In this document: positions 36,901 to 45,409 of the stretch, piece after piece
Position numbering within the stretch: the stretch's first letter is position 1
Layout: each line of letters opens with the position of its first letter
From: Bacteroidaceae bacterium
GTDB lineage: Bacteria; Bacteroidota; Bacteroidia; Bacteroidales; Bacteroidaceae
Assembly (NCBI GenBank): GCA_024401215.1
Contig: JAKSLL010000005.1
Coordinates: 1 to 64,000, forward strand
Reading direction: 5' to 3'
DNA: 64,000 bases
Position numbers and translations under genes: made by a program
Notes under the pieces: generated by a model
Seen by the model: the letters and a program-made list of their open reading frames with translations, nothing else
What the model was told of the DNA's origin: nothing
Databases searched by the model: none

Positions 36901-37247
36901 GCTGGAGAGAACTTGGCACAAAGGAAGAATATGACAAGTATGTGGAGAAAGGTCATTTGCTGTATGGTGATTGTGTGGCAATATTTATCCGTTCTATGAT
37001 AGGTGTGGATAGAATTGTTGCTTTGCAGATGTTCAGCAAATTCCTGAGTGACAACACACTCAACTCCATGCAAGAGGAATACATCAAGACCATTATATCA
37101 TACGTCTGTGAGAATGGCGACATCACCACACAGAACCTCATCGAAGACGCTCCCTTCTGCGACTACGACTGGGTAGAAACATTTGGCGAGAAGTTGATAT
37201 CGGTGAGGAATTATGTCAACGAAATTCATGAGGTCGTGATTGCCTGA
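33906..37247 (+). CDS. hsdR: Type I restriction enzyme motor/nuclease subunit R
   Basis: The 1113-residue product begins with a DUF4145-like helical domain (1-110). The HSDR_N nuclease domain follows (about 180-310; [23 protein letters not shown] supplies the D and ExK). A superfamily 2 helicase comes next, with Walker A TGTGKTR around residue 365, DEAH at 459-462, GLTATPRDE and a late GRGTRLSQG motif. A C-terminal EcoEI-type domain closes it. It translocates and cuts unmethylated DNA with HsdM2S. Between the first two domains, residues 159-172 read [14 protein letters not shown], encoded by a palindromic GC-rich repeat. The gene appears intact despite the rearranged upstream region. Confidence 0.94.
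   Translation: [1113 protein letters not shown]
34381..34415 (+). repeat. Palindromic repeat inserted in the hsdR reading frame
   Basis: CCCTCCCT-GAG-AGGGAGGG (34390-34408), preceded by CCACCCCGG, lies in frame between the DUF4145 and nuclease domains. It is related to the intergenic palindrome at 30570-30602. Confidence 0.8.
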
Positions 37248-37380
37248 GCATACAATTTATTCTATAATGCTGTCAATTGGTGGCAATTTTGTACCTTTTG
37301 GCGGAGTGAGAATAAATTGAAATAAAGAAGTTATGGATATTTGTGTAAAAAACTGTAATTTTGTTATTAAAATCTTCTAA

Positions 37381-37508
37381 TAAGTAAGAGGTCAAAATTA
37401 GTTTTATAATAGAAATGCGCAATGGTGTTTCAAAAGAGAATATATATATATATATTAAGAACACACCTACGAAGATGAATATATATAAATAATTTTGATT
37501 ATATCTTA
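37381..37508 (+). repeat. MITE-like repeat C, copy 1
   Basis: It starts TAAGTAAGAGGTCAAAATTA and ends TAATTTTGATTATATCTTA, imperfect inverted ends. The interior words GTTTTATAATAGA, CAAAAGAGA, ATTAAGAACACACCTACGA and GATGAA are shared with the copy at 38854-39041 in the same orientation. It ends just upstream of the toxin-antitoxin pair. Confidence 0.8.
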
Positions 37509-37528
37509 GAGTTTGCAATTATAGATAA

Positions 37529-38107
37529 ATGAACACACGTAAGATTATACAAGCATTAGCGTTTCTGGCAAGCAAGCAGCCAGATTATAAGTTGGACAAC
37601 ATGAAGGCGTACAAGCTCCTTTGGTTGGCTGACAGGTATCAGTTGCGTCGTTGTGGCAGAACAATAACTGGCGACGCATACTATGCTATGCCTCGTGGTC
37701 TTGTGCCTTCTGATGCTAAGTGCTTGCTCGAAAATGAGCCAACAAAGCTACAAAATGAGGAGGGGTATAGAGATAAGTACATACAATTGGGCAAAGCCCA
37801 CACTTACCAAGCTATATGTGAACCAGACCTTGATGAGTTCTCAGAGTCGGACATAGATGCATTGAACAAGGTGCTTGAAGCATACGGTAATATGAAGGCA
37901 GCTGAATTGTCGGAGTTATCTCATCAATTCCCAGAGTGGACTTATTACCAAGATATGCTTGAAGATAAAGAAACGAAGAACTCTTATCGTGTGAACATGG
38001 ACCATTTCTTTGAGTCATGTGATGCCGATAAGTCTGGACTTTTCAATCAGAGAGAGGAGTTGCTTGCGTTAACTCGCGATTTGTATCATCAATATAATCG
38101 CATCTAA
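37529..38107 (+). CDS. Panacea-domain (DUF4065/SocA-like) antitoxin
   Basis: The 192-residue product carries the Panacea pattern: ALAFLASKQPD, NMKAYKLLWLADRYQLRRCGRTITGDAYYAMPRGLVPSD. It has a helical body of the kind found in many phage-associated and toxin-antitoxin proteins, where it neutralises very diverse toxins encoded next door. The downstream gene begins four bases after its stop, the classic antitoxin-toxin spacing. It is expected to be cytosolic. The specific partner relation is inference from position. Confidence 0.85.
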   Translation: MNTRKIIQALAFLASKQPDYKLDNMKAYKLLWLADRYQLRRCGRTITGDAYYAMPRGLVPSDAKCLLENEPTKLQNEEGYRDKYIQLGKAHTYQAICEPDLDEFSESDIDALNKVLEAYGNMKAAELSELSHQFPEWTYYQDMLEDKETKNSYRVNMDHFFESCDADKSGLFNQREELLALTRDLYHQYNRI

Positions 38108-38111
38108 ACCA

Positions 38112-38540
38112 ATGGAACTACCAGCCAATCTTTTTGGTTCTGTTGCAGAAGAAGGTGACATCTATTTCTTCACTTCTGATTGTCCTGTTGGTATTGCCGA
38201 CCACATGCATGTCTGCGTCAAACATGCCAATAAGATTATTCTTCTCTCTACCTGTTCTTCGAAGATAGACACTGCTATGCGTATAGCTATGTTGCAAGGC
38301 TATGACATGAATACCTTTCCAGTGTTCACACAAACGGAAGAGAATAAGTTTCGCAAACCACAGACTTACGTTAATTGCAACAAAGTTGTGGAACTGACAG
38401 AAGAGGAATTCGGAAACTTAGTTAAAACCTGTAAGATTCACAAACTCAGCGGAAATATAGGAAAGATAGGTCTCTCCCTGATTGCCAAAGGAATCAATCT
38501 CAGTCCAGATATTGAGGGTAGAATCAAGAGACTATTCTAA
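38112..38540 (+). CDS. Putative toxin partner of the Panacea antitoxin
   Basis: This 142-residue cytosolic protein has no motif I can name with certainty. The N-terminal half (EEGDIYFFTSDCPVGIADHMHVCVKHANKIILLSTCSS) has the beta-strand rhythm and GDIY opening of PemK/MazF-like or related small barrels, and contains an HMHVCVKH cluster of histidines. The C-terminal half is helical. The spacing to the antitoxin gene and the shared MITE flanks argue that it is the toxin. The mode of action is unknown. Confidence 0.6.
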   Translation: MELPANLFGSVAEEGDIYFFTSDCPVGIADHMHVCVKHANKIILLSTCSSKIDTAMRIAMLQGYDMNTFPVFTQTEENKFRKPQTYVNCNKVVELTEEEFGNLVKTCKIHKLSGNIGKIGLSLIAKGINLSPDIEGRIKRLF

Positions 38541-38853
38541 AATAGCATAAAATCGAAGGAAGTGACAGCCAAATTGGTACATAGATAAACCTTCTTAAAA
38601 TGAAGATTGGCTTACGCCGAGCTTCGGTTCAACCAAATTCAACCAAACTTTTCTGTATTTGTTGTTGCTGATGCCGTTTGAAGTCTGCATAGTGGGGTGT
38701 ATAGAAAAATACGGATAATCAGCGGAAATATAAAAACATACGGTTACCGCTGAAAATCGCAATAAAAAGTGTCGATAGTCAGCGGAAACTATGCGTAAAA
38801 CGTTCTTTTCCGCTGACTATCGACATTTTTATGCTCACAATTGTTTTTGTTTT
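38541..38853. other. Gene-free stretch with TCAGCGGAAA words
   Basis: It holds a fragment of dispersed repeat B (about 38585-38660, with GATTGGCTTACGCC and CAACCAAATTCAACCAAAC). Four occurrences of CAGCGGAAA or its complement lie between 38715 and 38820. Confidence 0.6.
38764..38831. terminator. Long bidirectional hairpin after the toxin gene
   Basis: A perfect 19-bp stem (38770-38788 and 38807-38825) is flanked by an A run on the left and a T run on the right. It can end transcripts from both sides. Confidence 0.8.
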
Positions 38854-39041
38854 TAAGTAGGTGATCAAAATTAGTTTTATAATAGATATACTCTATTTTG
38901 ATACAGATTACTATCTTCAGCTGAAGGAGCTATGCGGGCATAGTGACTGAAGATGAAGTAGTAAGGTGTGCAAAAGAGAGTATAGATATTAAGAACACAC
39001 CTACGAGGATGAACTTATAAATAATTTTGATTACCTACTTA
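38854..39041 (+). repeat. MITE-like repeat C, copy 2
   Basis: The 188-base element has near-perfect 20-base inverted ends (AAGTAGGTGATCAAAATTA against TAATTTTGATTACCTACTT). It shares its ends and inner words with the copy at 37381-37508 and has about 60 extra central bases. It has no coding capacity. Confidence 0.88.
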
Positions 39042-39093
39042 TATGTGAGTTTTGGATTATTTTTATCAGAAACTTATATTACTTGATTGCTGA

Positions 39094-40014
39094 TTATTTC
39101 TTGTTGAATATGAATAATAAAACTCCGATGACAACTAATACGATGCCAATGATTCGACTGCACCATAACGCTGTGTTGTTTTCCTTTTCTATATTCTCTA
39201 TTATCTGAGTTTGTGATTTTATGCCTCTTGAAATGTGAAAAATAGAGTCGCCACTTGCATAATAAGGAACGAATGTGTTGCCAGACTGTTTAGCAATGAT
39301 TGACACTTCGCTTGGAAGAGTGCTTGTGAAGGTGATTTTCATGTCTCCGACGTGAGGACGTTTGGATGTTCCTGTGCCCATAAAAATTTTGCCGGTGCTG
39401 ACTTCTACATTCACCTTCTCTCCGAAGTATCTTTTAATCTGCTCCTTAATTACATTTGCATATTGATCGTCATAATGGAAATTTACTGCTTCCAATGAAT
39501 CCATACCTTCTAAAAGCCTGTCATTCAAATGGTATGCGCCAACACAAACATTCTTAGCTCGTTGCTTCTCGTTTGGTATTTTCATGTAACAGTAATTCTG
39601 ATGGCCAAATGATTCATGGAATTCTCCAGAATTGACTGGTTCGGACACCCACACTGTTTTATGACTGTAATCATAGACTGTTTTCTGGTTGCCCTTATTA
39701 TCTTTCTCCTGCCACGTATCTTTTTTCTCTACCCATTGATAGTACTGCACGTCTCTGACAAAGCAGAGGGCATTGACATCAATTCCAAAAATGTTATCTG
39801 AGAGAATTTCATCGGTAGTGGCTAATCCATTGATGTGAACAAGCTTTTGTTCGTTTGCAGGATTGACATTGTCGATATTATCTATATGAATGATGTTAGC
39901 CTTAGCGTCTTTTAGCAGGTTGTTAGCGTTGTTATTGTTGATTTCGCCGAATACGAACATAGCAACGCCTGCAGCAATGCATATAGTTCCAATTATTACT
40001 TTCCAGATTTTCAT
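39094..40014 (-). CDS. TMEM43-family membrane protein
   Basis: The 306-residue product has a transmembrane helix at each end (about residues 4-24 and 283-303) and a large soluble middle. The TMEM43 pattern is visible as LVHINGLATTDE, the ALCFVRDVQYYQWVEK block and the HESFGHQNYCYMKIPN region. Bacterial members are uncharacterised; the human relative is an inner nuclear membrane protein. It is a single gene with a dispersed repeat upstream. Confidence 0.8.
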   Translation of the reverse strand: MKIWKVIIGTICIAAGVAMFVFGEINNNNANNLLKDAKANIIHIDNIDNVNPANEQKLVHINGLATTDEILSDNIFGIDVNALCFVRDVQYYQWVEKKDTWQEKDNKGNQKTVYDYSHKTVWVSEPVNSGEFHESFGHQNYCYMKIPNEKQRAKNVCVGAYHLNDRLLEGMDSLEAVNFHYDDQYANVIKEQIKRYFGEKVNVEVSTGKIFMGTGTSKRPHVGDMKITFTSTLPSEVSIIAKQSGNTFVPYYASGDSIFHISRGIKSQTQIIENIEKENNTALWCSRIIGIVLVVIGVLLFIFNKK

Positions 40015-40034
40015 TAGTTTGTGCTGTTTTTAGT

Positions 40035-40126
40035 TAAATGGTAGTTAAAGAGACAAATGCCTGTATAAGGCAAACGTCCCTTTTACTCCACTAACAGAAC
40101 AAGTTGCAACTTGCAAAGTTGAATTT
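40035..40126 (-). repeat. Dispersed intergenic repeat family A, copy 5 (inverted)
   Basis: On the minus strand it reads TTCAACTTTGCAAGTTGCAAC, a GGAGTAAAAGGGACGTTTGCC block, TATACAGGCATTTGTCTC and TTTAACTACC. It lies between ispF and the TMEM43-like gene. Confidence 0.8.
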
Positions 40127-40127
40127 C

Positions 40128-40613
40128 TTAGCTGTCCTTTTGTAGAAGAACGACAGCGTATGCGCTAATGCCTTCCTCTCGTCCTGTGAAGCCGAGCTTC
40201 TCTGTTGTTGTTGCCTTGATGGAAATGTCATCCATGTCAATGCCCATGACACTTGCAAGACATTCCTTCATCTCTTGAATGCGTGGGTTCATCTTTGGTC
40301 GTTCCGCACAAATTGTTGAGTCGATATTGCCAATGCTGTAACCTTTCTCCGCAACGAGTTCGACTGTGCGCTTAAGAAGAATTTTAGAGTCGATATTTTC
40401 AAACTCATTGCCTTTCTTTGGAGGGAAGTGATAGCCTATATCTCTCATGTTGGCAGCGCCAAGTATTGCGTCACAGATGGCATGGATAAGCACATCTGCG
40501 TCTGAATGACCAAGAAGTCCTTTTGTGTGTTCGAGTTTTATGCCGCCAATCCAAAGGTCACGTCCTTCGACTAACTGGTGGACATCAAATCCCATTCCTA
40601 CTCTTATTTTCAT
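40128..40613 (-). CDS. ispF: 2-C-methyl-D-erythritol 2,4-cyclodiphosphate synthase
   Basis: The start at 40613 (MKIRVGMGFDVHQL) gives 161 residues, the family's normal size; an upstream in-frame ATG lies in a repeat. IspF closes the cyclic diphosphate of the MEP isoprenoid pathway. The zinc ligands are Asp10 and His12 in GFDVHQ and a later His in LGHSDADVLIHAICDA. The dxr gene of the same pathway is in the window at 47.6 kb, though not in the same operon. Confidence 0.95.
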   Translation of the reverse strand: MKIRVGMGFDVHQLVEGRDLWIGGIKLEHTKGLLGHSDADVLIHAICDAILGAANMRDIGYHFPPKKGNEFENIDSKILLKRTVELVAEKGYSIGNIDSTICAERPKMNPRIQEMKECLASVMGIDMDDISIKATTTEKLGFTGREEGISAYAVVLLQKDS

Positions 40614-40640
40614 GATGTTGAATGAGTGTGGTATTATGTT

Positions 40641-40762
40641 ATTCAACTTACACTTTGTTGGAGTTAGAGAGGAGTTATCGCTTTGCTCGGAGTTCAAGAG
40701 ACGTTTGCCATGTCAGACATTTGTCACTTTAACTACCCTTTAACTCCACAAAAAGTGGAGAG
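40641..40762 (+). repeat. Dispersed intergenic repeat family A, copy 6
   Basis: It has the full block order: TTCAACTT, GGAGTTAGAGAGGAGTTATC, GCTTTGCTCGGAG, GAGACGTTTGCCATGTCAGAC, ATTTGTCACTTTAACTACCC and a CCAC/GTGG end. It lies between ispF and porV. Confidence 0.85.
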
Positions 40763-40774
40763 GTAATTGACTGC

Positions 40775-42025
40775 TTATCTGCGTTTTTTATATGATTTCT
40801 TGCCAAGCAAATCGTTTATGCCATCCATATCAAACGAGAGTGAGAAGCGAAGAGTCTGGTCAAGAGGGTTTGACTGGGCTGTAGAAATCACATATCCTGC
40901 ATCGAGAGCGAATACATTCATCTTGAAGCCAGCACCGACGGTGAAGTATGTACGGTTACCCTTGTTCGGATGCTCATAGTGGTATCCTGCACGCAGGAAG
41001 AACTGGTTGTTATATGCATATTCCATACCAGCACTCCATTGTATCTCTTGCATTTCCTCCTTGAAGCCGTTAGGTGCATCGTTGAAAGACTTGAACAAAC
41101 CTGTGATTGCTGATACATTGTAATAGCCTTCGCCCTGAAGGTAGGAGTTGTACATCGAAGAATAGGAACCAGTTTTTATTGCTTCGTCCCTCTCTTCCTG
41201 AGACAGATCTGTCAATTGTGAATTGACATACTGCTTGTATGTTGGCATAGTAGGTACGAGCAGCTTGTTGGCGTCGGCGGCAAATGTTACTGTGTTGTAT
41301 TCGTCAATTGGGACGAGCAGCGACAGACCTACACGGAGGTTTGCTGGTATGAACTCAGAAGTGTTGCCATCGTCATAAGAGATTTTTGAACCTATGTTGC
41401 TGACATTGATACCAAAGCCCATCTGACTTTCGTGACCTCCAAGATTGAGGTAACCGTTATGATAGAGAGCGATGTCGGCAGCAAAGGCAGAACCAGGTCG
41501 TGTCTCATCATCGTGGTATGAGAGGTCGGAGTGTATGTAACGGAGAGCTACAGCTGCAGAGAATGTTTCGGAGAGCATACGAGAATATGCAACATCGAAT
41601 GCCATTTCATAAGGTTTGATAGTCATTGTTTCGTCCTCTGTCCACACCTCACCAAGCGAGAAGTAGCGGAGTGAAGCAGAGAGAGCGTCATAATCACCAA
41701 GGCGGTAGTATCCTGTTACGTTGGCAAGGTCGATGTCCTTGACAAGCTGACGGAGCCAAGGTGTATAGTTGAGTGATACTCCTGCTTTGCTTATGCAGAA
41801 AGGGTATTTAGCAGGGTTCCAGTATTGTGAGTTCACGTCTGGGTCAGTCGCAGCTCCTACATCACCAAGACCTGCAGATCTTGCGTCAGGTGCGATGTTG
41901 AGAGATGTGACAGCATAGTTGACTGGGTTCAACTCATTCCAAGAGTCCTGTGCTGACGCACCAGCTGCTGTTGATAATGTGGCAACTAATGCTGCAAAGC
42001 GAAGAAAATGGGTGTTGTATTTCAT
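40775..42025 (-). CDS. porV: Type IX secretion outer-membrane protein PorV
   Basis: The 416-residue product begins with a signal peptide (cleavage near ASAQDS) and is an FadL-like outer-membrane barrel. The N-terminal signature NVGAATDPDVNSQYWNPAKYPF-like region (after ARSAGLGD) is that of PorV. PorV shuttles type IX cargo from the translocon to the attachment complex, where the PorU sortase cleaves the cargo signal domain. It is encoded right after porU. Confidence 0.92.
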   Translation of the reverse strand: MKYNTHFLRFAALVATLSTAAGASAQDSWNELNPVNYAVTSLNIAPDARSAGLGDVGAATDPDVNSQYWNPAKYPFCISKAGVSLNYTPWLRQLVKDIDLANVTGYYRLGDYDALSASLRYFSLGEVWTEDETMTIKPYEMAFDVAYSRMLSETFSAAVALRYIHSDLSYHDDETRPGSAFAADIALYHNGYLNLGGHESQMGFGINVSNIGSKISYDDGNTSEFIPANLRVGLSLLVPIDEYNTVTFAADANKLLVPTMPTYKQYVNSQLTDLSQEERDEAIKTGSYSSMYNSYLQGEGYYNVSAITGLFKSFNDAPNGFKEEMQEIQWSAGMEYAYNNQFFLRAGYHYEHPNKGNRTYFTVGAGFKMNVFALDAGYVISTAQSNPLDQTLRFSLSFDMDGINDLLGKKSYKKRR

Positions 42026-42133
42026 AAAAAATCAATATTCGTGAAATGTGATGTTTGAGTTTCATTTTTTATCGCATGACAAGATGATTTTCATCATACC
42101 TGCCTACATTAATATAACGAAGTATGTTATGGA

Positions 42134-45100
42134 TTATTGTGTTATGACAATCTTTTCCTCTTTAGTGGTTATTGTGCCGATAGCAGCTTCGACGCGCACT
42201 TGACGGACATATACACCTTTTGGTAGGTTCTCGCGTGAAGTGCTTACCATTCTGCCAGACATATCGTAGTATCGTGTCTCCTTTACGAGTCCCTCATAGA
42301 CATTGAAGCCGTATGAACTTTCTCCCATATTGTTGAGAGTGTCGAAAGCACGTACTGTGATATTATGTTTGCCAGCAGGCAATGCAATAGGTAGCTTGAA
42401 AGATATCTCTCCTGATGTGTAGTCGCCAACCTTCTGTTTATAGTAATTGTTAAGATTGAAAGTTGTTGATTCATTATTGTCAATCATGGCTACAATATCG
42501 TGACCAAGACCATTGCCTGTAGTATTAATGCCGCTTGTGTCGGCAATCGTTATATAGAATGTAGGCTTCTCATCAGCAAAGCTTTGGCCGTTAAGTGTGA
42601 AGCCGTCGTACTTGACCTGTATCTTTGGACCTATAGTGTCAGTGCCCTCTGCCAAAGGAGATGTGCCTCCCACAAGGAAGTCATTAAACACACCATGTGC
42701 TTCTCTGTCTTTTGTTCGGGTGACAGCATGCATGTATATTATTCCTGACTCATTAGAGTAGTTGATGTCGAGCGGTACAGGGAAGGTGAACTTAAATCTG
42801 CCTGATGTGATAGAGTCGCTGCCAGCATATATTTTGCGTGTACGGTCGTAATACTGATAAGGCTTGACATCGTCGCCTGCATTGTTTTTGCAGATGATAA
42901 GTTCTTGGTTGTCAAATATCAGTGGTGAGATTGTGCCATCGTAGCTATTTACTATAGAGTCGTTTTCGTCAACAATCATTCCCTCTATGCTGACAGTTTC
43001 GCCAGCGGCAATGGTTGGCAGGCTGTCGGACTTTATTTCGTTGCCGTTGAACTTGTCAATCTTAACCTTGTAAACAGGAGTGGCGATAGTTATGGCAGGG
43101 TCTCCAATAAGCACGTACTGAGCCTTGTTCTTACTGTCTTTGTCGGATATGTATGAACTTGCAGAAACGATGTCATGCTTTGCCTGGGCAAGGGCTTCGC
43201 CGATAGTGTAGCGGTAGCCGTTTGCTTTTGTGGCTAACACATGCGACATGAAATAATTGTTTATTACCCTGTTTTGTGCAGAATAGACAGTTCGTGTCGT
43301 ACCAATGAATCCCATCGCCGCTCCTTGTTTGTTGATGAATGCTTCGACTGCGAGATTCTCCGTGTTCATATCTATAGGGGCGACATCGCAGGCTGCTGTA
43401 ATCCATAATGGTAGTCGTGAAGATGTCCATCCCTTAAAGTCGGAAGTCTTCAGCACTTGTTCGTGAGATAGGCAATATGCCGCACCATGACCCGTATAAT
43501 TCATGATGAGCGCACCTTCCTCCATTGTCTTGTTTATTTCTGCGTAGGCATCTGGGTAACCATTTCCTGTTGCTGTCTGCTGTCGTGTGTAGCTGTCCCA
43601 GAATATGCGTTTGTAATGATAGTCGGGGAATAGCTTCTTTGTGTTGGTCAATACAGCATCGGCATCTTTCATGTGTGTGTTTGTGTTGCCGTCATCAGCA
43701 AGCATGCAGATGGTGTTTTTCCAAGAACCAGCATCTTTGTTGCTTATGTATTGTATGAGCTTGTCAACGACATTCTTTGCATCAGAAGCAGAAGTGACCG
43801 TTATACGTCCCACACCGCAGTCAGGCTTAGTTCTGAGCAGGTCTTTCCCTTTGCCGTCGCTGAGGAATGTGAAATACTCTTCAAGCATCCATGAGTTTGT
43901 GTGCGACCATGAATTGTCTGACTCATAGCAGAGGAGATAGTCGTCTTGTGAGTGTGATGTGAGTCCTTTAGTGACTAAGCGGTTATCCCACATGCAATTG
44001 CCAAAAAGCAATATGTTGAGTGACTTCTTGCGAGTAGCGATATCAGCGAAACCATCCTTGTTCTGCTTGTCGTAAATCATCTTCATAAATCTGCGGTAAG
44101 CTGTTGCGTCGGGTGTGCCAGATGAGAACTCGTTATAGATTTTGTCTGCAGCAATAACTTTGCATTTCAAGCCGTCATATTGAGTGTGCTTGTCGGCGAG
44201 TCGCTGTGCTTGTGCGGTGAGTTTGCCATTAGCAGGTACTATTATCACAAGATTAAGACTGTCGATTGAGTGCAAGTCCTGATTCTCAACTGAGCATACA
44301 AATTCTGGTGATGAGAATGTCGCTGTGGAGTTGAATACTACATAGTTGTCGGTCACTCTTGCATTGTCGGCAGCCACGGTGTAGGTGTCATTAGCAAGTG
44401 TTCCAACAAGTTCACATGTGGATGATGGCGATGTCACATTCCACACTTTTGTATTGACATTTGCCGACTGCACCTGGAAACCAGACACATTGTTTTTGTT
44501 AGGTGAGAATGACACAAACTGCGCTTTTGATGAGGTAGGGGTGAGCTTTGCCTCATAGCTTGCTTGTATGTAGTCGAGATGTCCTTTTGTGCCAGAGTTG
44601 CGTTTGTGATCAAGAGTTATATTGAGAGAATTTACCTTCTTGTCATAGAGGGTGTAAACCGCTTCGTTCACTACCGCGTACTCATATTCAGCGAGTGAAG
44701 TGAAATTCATCGTTCCAACCTTGTCTGTGCCATTATATACAGTGAGGGAAGAATAAGAAGAACCTGCTGCGCCAAACTTGACAGCAAGTTTCACATCGCC
44801 TATAGATGGATTGTCGAATGGTATGGAGTATGCTTTGCGGCTGCCTGCCTCATAGTCATAGCTTTCAAAGAAAGTGCGTCCGCAATTTATGAAAGAGAAT
44901 TCATCTTTCTCATAAAGCGCATGTGCATAATAAGTCTTTTGTACGTATGGCGATGAAGTCTTAGCATCTTTCTGCTCGAGCTTTGCAGGGGAGTCACTTT
45001 CCGTTAGGAAATAATATATGTAGTTGGAATATGGGTTGTTGAAATGCGTGAAAGTCATGCTTTCGCTTTCGTGCTTCCACTGTGTTGTTCCGCATGAGTA

Positions 45101-45409
45101 GAAGAGGAGAGCTCCATCGCTTGCCCTTCTGTATAGAGGAATTTCTGTCAAGTCATCGTCGATGTCCTCGATATATTGTTCCTGAAGCACAGGCACATTA
45201 TATCCGTAAAGACTCACTTTGTCTGGGTTGCTGAAGCCCATCTTCTTTAGTGACGATGCTGTCAACTGATACACACCTTCATCTTTGACGCGTATCTTCA
45301 CCCATTTGCCTGTCGCAAGTTTAGAGTGACTTGCATAACGCGATTGCGCATTGGCAAATGATGCCAAAGCTATAAGAATGAATAATGTGTATAGTTGTTT
45401 AATTCTCAT
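42134..45409 (-). CDS. porU: Type IX secretion C-terminal signal peptidase PorU
   Basis: This 1091-residue gingipain-like (C25) peptidase acts as sortase at the cell surface. A signal peptide is cleaved near SFANAQ. The catalytic His641 is in NYTGHG and Cys674 in ITAACDVAP. The C-terminus has beta domains and an MSGRMVSTSRENLPKGVYVRQV ending, a type IX-like CTD. Its ATG overlaps the stop of the FAH-family gene by four bases. Its presence shows that the organism has a type IX system. Confidence 0.93.
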   Translation of the reverse strand: MRIKQLYTLFILIALASFANAQSRYASHSKLATGKWVKIRVKDEGVYQLTASSLKKMGFSNPDKVSLYGYNVPVLQEQYIEDIDDDLTEIPLYRRASDGALLFYSCGTTQWKHESESMTFTHFNNPYSNYIYYFLTESDSPAKLEQKDAKTSSPYVQKTYYAHALYEKDEFSFINCGRTFFESYDYEAGSRKAYSIPFDNPSIGDVKLAVKFGAAGSSYSSLTVYNGTDKVGTMNFTSLAEYEYAVVNEAVYTLYDKKVNSLNITLDHKRNSGTKGHLDYIQASYEAKLTPTSSKAQFVSFSPNKNNVSGFQVQSANVNTKVWNVTSPSSTCELVGTLANDTYTVAADNARVTDNYVVFNSTATFSSPEFVCSVENQDLHSIDSLNLVIIVPANGKLTAQAQRLADKHTQYDGLKCKVIAADKIYNEFSSGTPDATAYRRFMKMIYDKQNKDGFADIATRKKSLNILLFGNCMWDNRLVTKGLTSHSQDDYLLCYESDNSWSHTNSWMLEEYFTFLSDGKGKDLLRTKPDCGVGRITVTSASDAKNVVDKLIQYISNKDAGSWKNTICMLADDGNTNTHMKDADAVLTNTKKLFPDYHYKRIFWDSYTRQQTATGNGYPDAYAEINKTMEEGALIMNYTGHGAAYCLSHEQVLKTSDFKGWTSSRLPLWITAACDVAPIDMNTENLAVEAFINKQGAAMGFIGTTRTVYSAQNRVINNYFMSHVLATKANGYRYTIGEALAQAKHDIVSASSYISDKDSKNKAQYVLIGDPAITIATPVYKVKIDKFNGNEIKSDSLPTIAAGETVSIEGMIVDENDSIVNSYDGTISPLIFDNQELIICKNNAGDDVKPYQYYDRTRKIYAGSDSITSGRFKFTFPVPLDINYSNESGIIYMHAVTRTKDREAHGVFNDFLVGGTSPLAEGTDTIGPKIQVKYDGFTLNGQSFADEKPTFYITIADTSGINTTGNGLGHDIVAMIDNNESTTFNLNNYYKQKVGDYTSGEISFKLPIALPAGKHNITVRAFDTLNNMGESSYGFNVYEGLVKETRYYDMSGRMVSTSRENLPKGVYVRQVRVEAAIGTITTKEEKIVITQ

